This document shows, one piece after another, positions 6,207 through 6,321 of a stretch of DNA of 6,321 bases. Origin of the DNA: Pseudomonadota bacterium (GTDB lineage: Bacteria > Pseudomonadota > Gammaproteobacteria > Burkholderiales > Thiobacillaceae); NCBI GenBank assembly GCA_021780975.1, contig JAJXXS010000378.1:1-6321 (forward strand), written 5' to 3'. The translations under genes were made by a program, and so were the position numbers. Positions within the stretch are counted from its first letter, which is position 1. Every line of letters starts with the position of its first letter. Below the pieces are notes generated by a model, which saw nothing but the letters and a program-made list of their open reading frames with translations, did no database searches and was not told the DNA's origin.

Positions 6207-6321
6207 TCAGGGGCGATTGCGCGATGGCGCGGAGAGCCAGGCGTAGGCCACGCTGGCGCCAAAGAATACGACGCTGAGCGAGAGTTCCACGACGGCGAGC
6301 TTCTGCGACAGGCCTGTGTCG
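6207..6321 (-). CDS. C-terminal end of a convergent, probable membrane protein (partial)
   Basis: On the minus strand an open frame enters from the right edge and ends at TGA (bases 6209-6207), giving 37 visible residues. The segment reads SQKLAVVELSLSVVFFG and continues as ASVAYAWLSAPSRNRP. This is one hydrophobic helix of roughly 20 residues followed by a short, basic, proline-containing tail, typical of the last membrane span of an inner-membrane protein. The family cannot be told from so little. Support comes from the composition, the absence of stops and its sensible convergent placement 41 bases beyond the binding-protein gene. A chance open frame of this length in GC-rich DNA remains possible. 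Confidence 0.5.
   Translation of the reverse strand, partial: DTGLSQKLAVVELSLSVVFFGASVAYAWLSAPSRNRP

Overview
The window is a GC-rich (roughly 60% or more by eye), densely coded stretch of bacterial chromosome. Gene content, Gram-negative style signal peptides and GTG-rich start usage suggest a proteobacterium, most likely beta (inference; no rRNA or other taxonomic marker is present). Apart from a 37-codon gene end at the far right, every gene reads on the + strand.

Left part (1-1428): the 3' portion of a DUF455 ferritin-like gene runs in from outside the window. It is followed by a Dps-type DNA-protection / iron-storage ferritin with its own ribosome binding site. Both encode four-helix ferritin-fold proteins. 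Middle (1638-2081): a small exported DsrE-family protein with a signal peptide and one conserved-type cysteine, flanked by gaps of 209 and 170 bases. The second gap is rich in GC hairpins.

Right part (2252-6165): a complete polyamine-type ABC importer in the order ATPase (PotA-like), permease (PotB-like), permease (PotC-like), periplasmic binding protein (PotD/PotF-like). The gaps are 20 bases, then 8- and 4-base overlaps, so this is almost certainly one translationally coupled operon. The binding protein would capture the ligand in the periplasm, the two six-helix permeases form the channel, and the PotA dimer powers transport. The binding protein departs from E. coli PotD at several pocket positions, so the ligand is not certain to be spermidine or putrescine.

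After the operon a compact hairpin separates it from the tail of a convergent minus-strand gene ending in a membrane helix. I see no mobile element, CRISPR array, tRNA or rRNA, and no clearly new system. The points most worth a second look are the binding-protein pocket, a methionine at a usual iron-ligand position of Dps, and the structured leader before the transporter operon.
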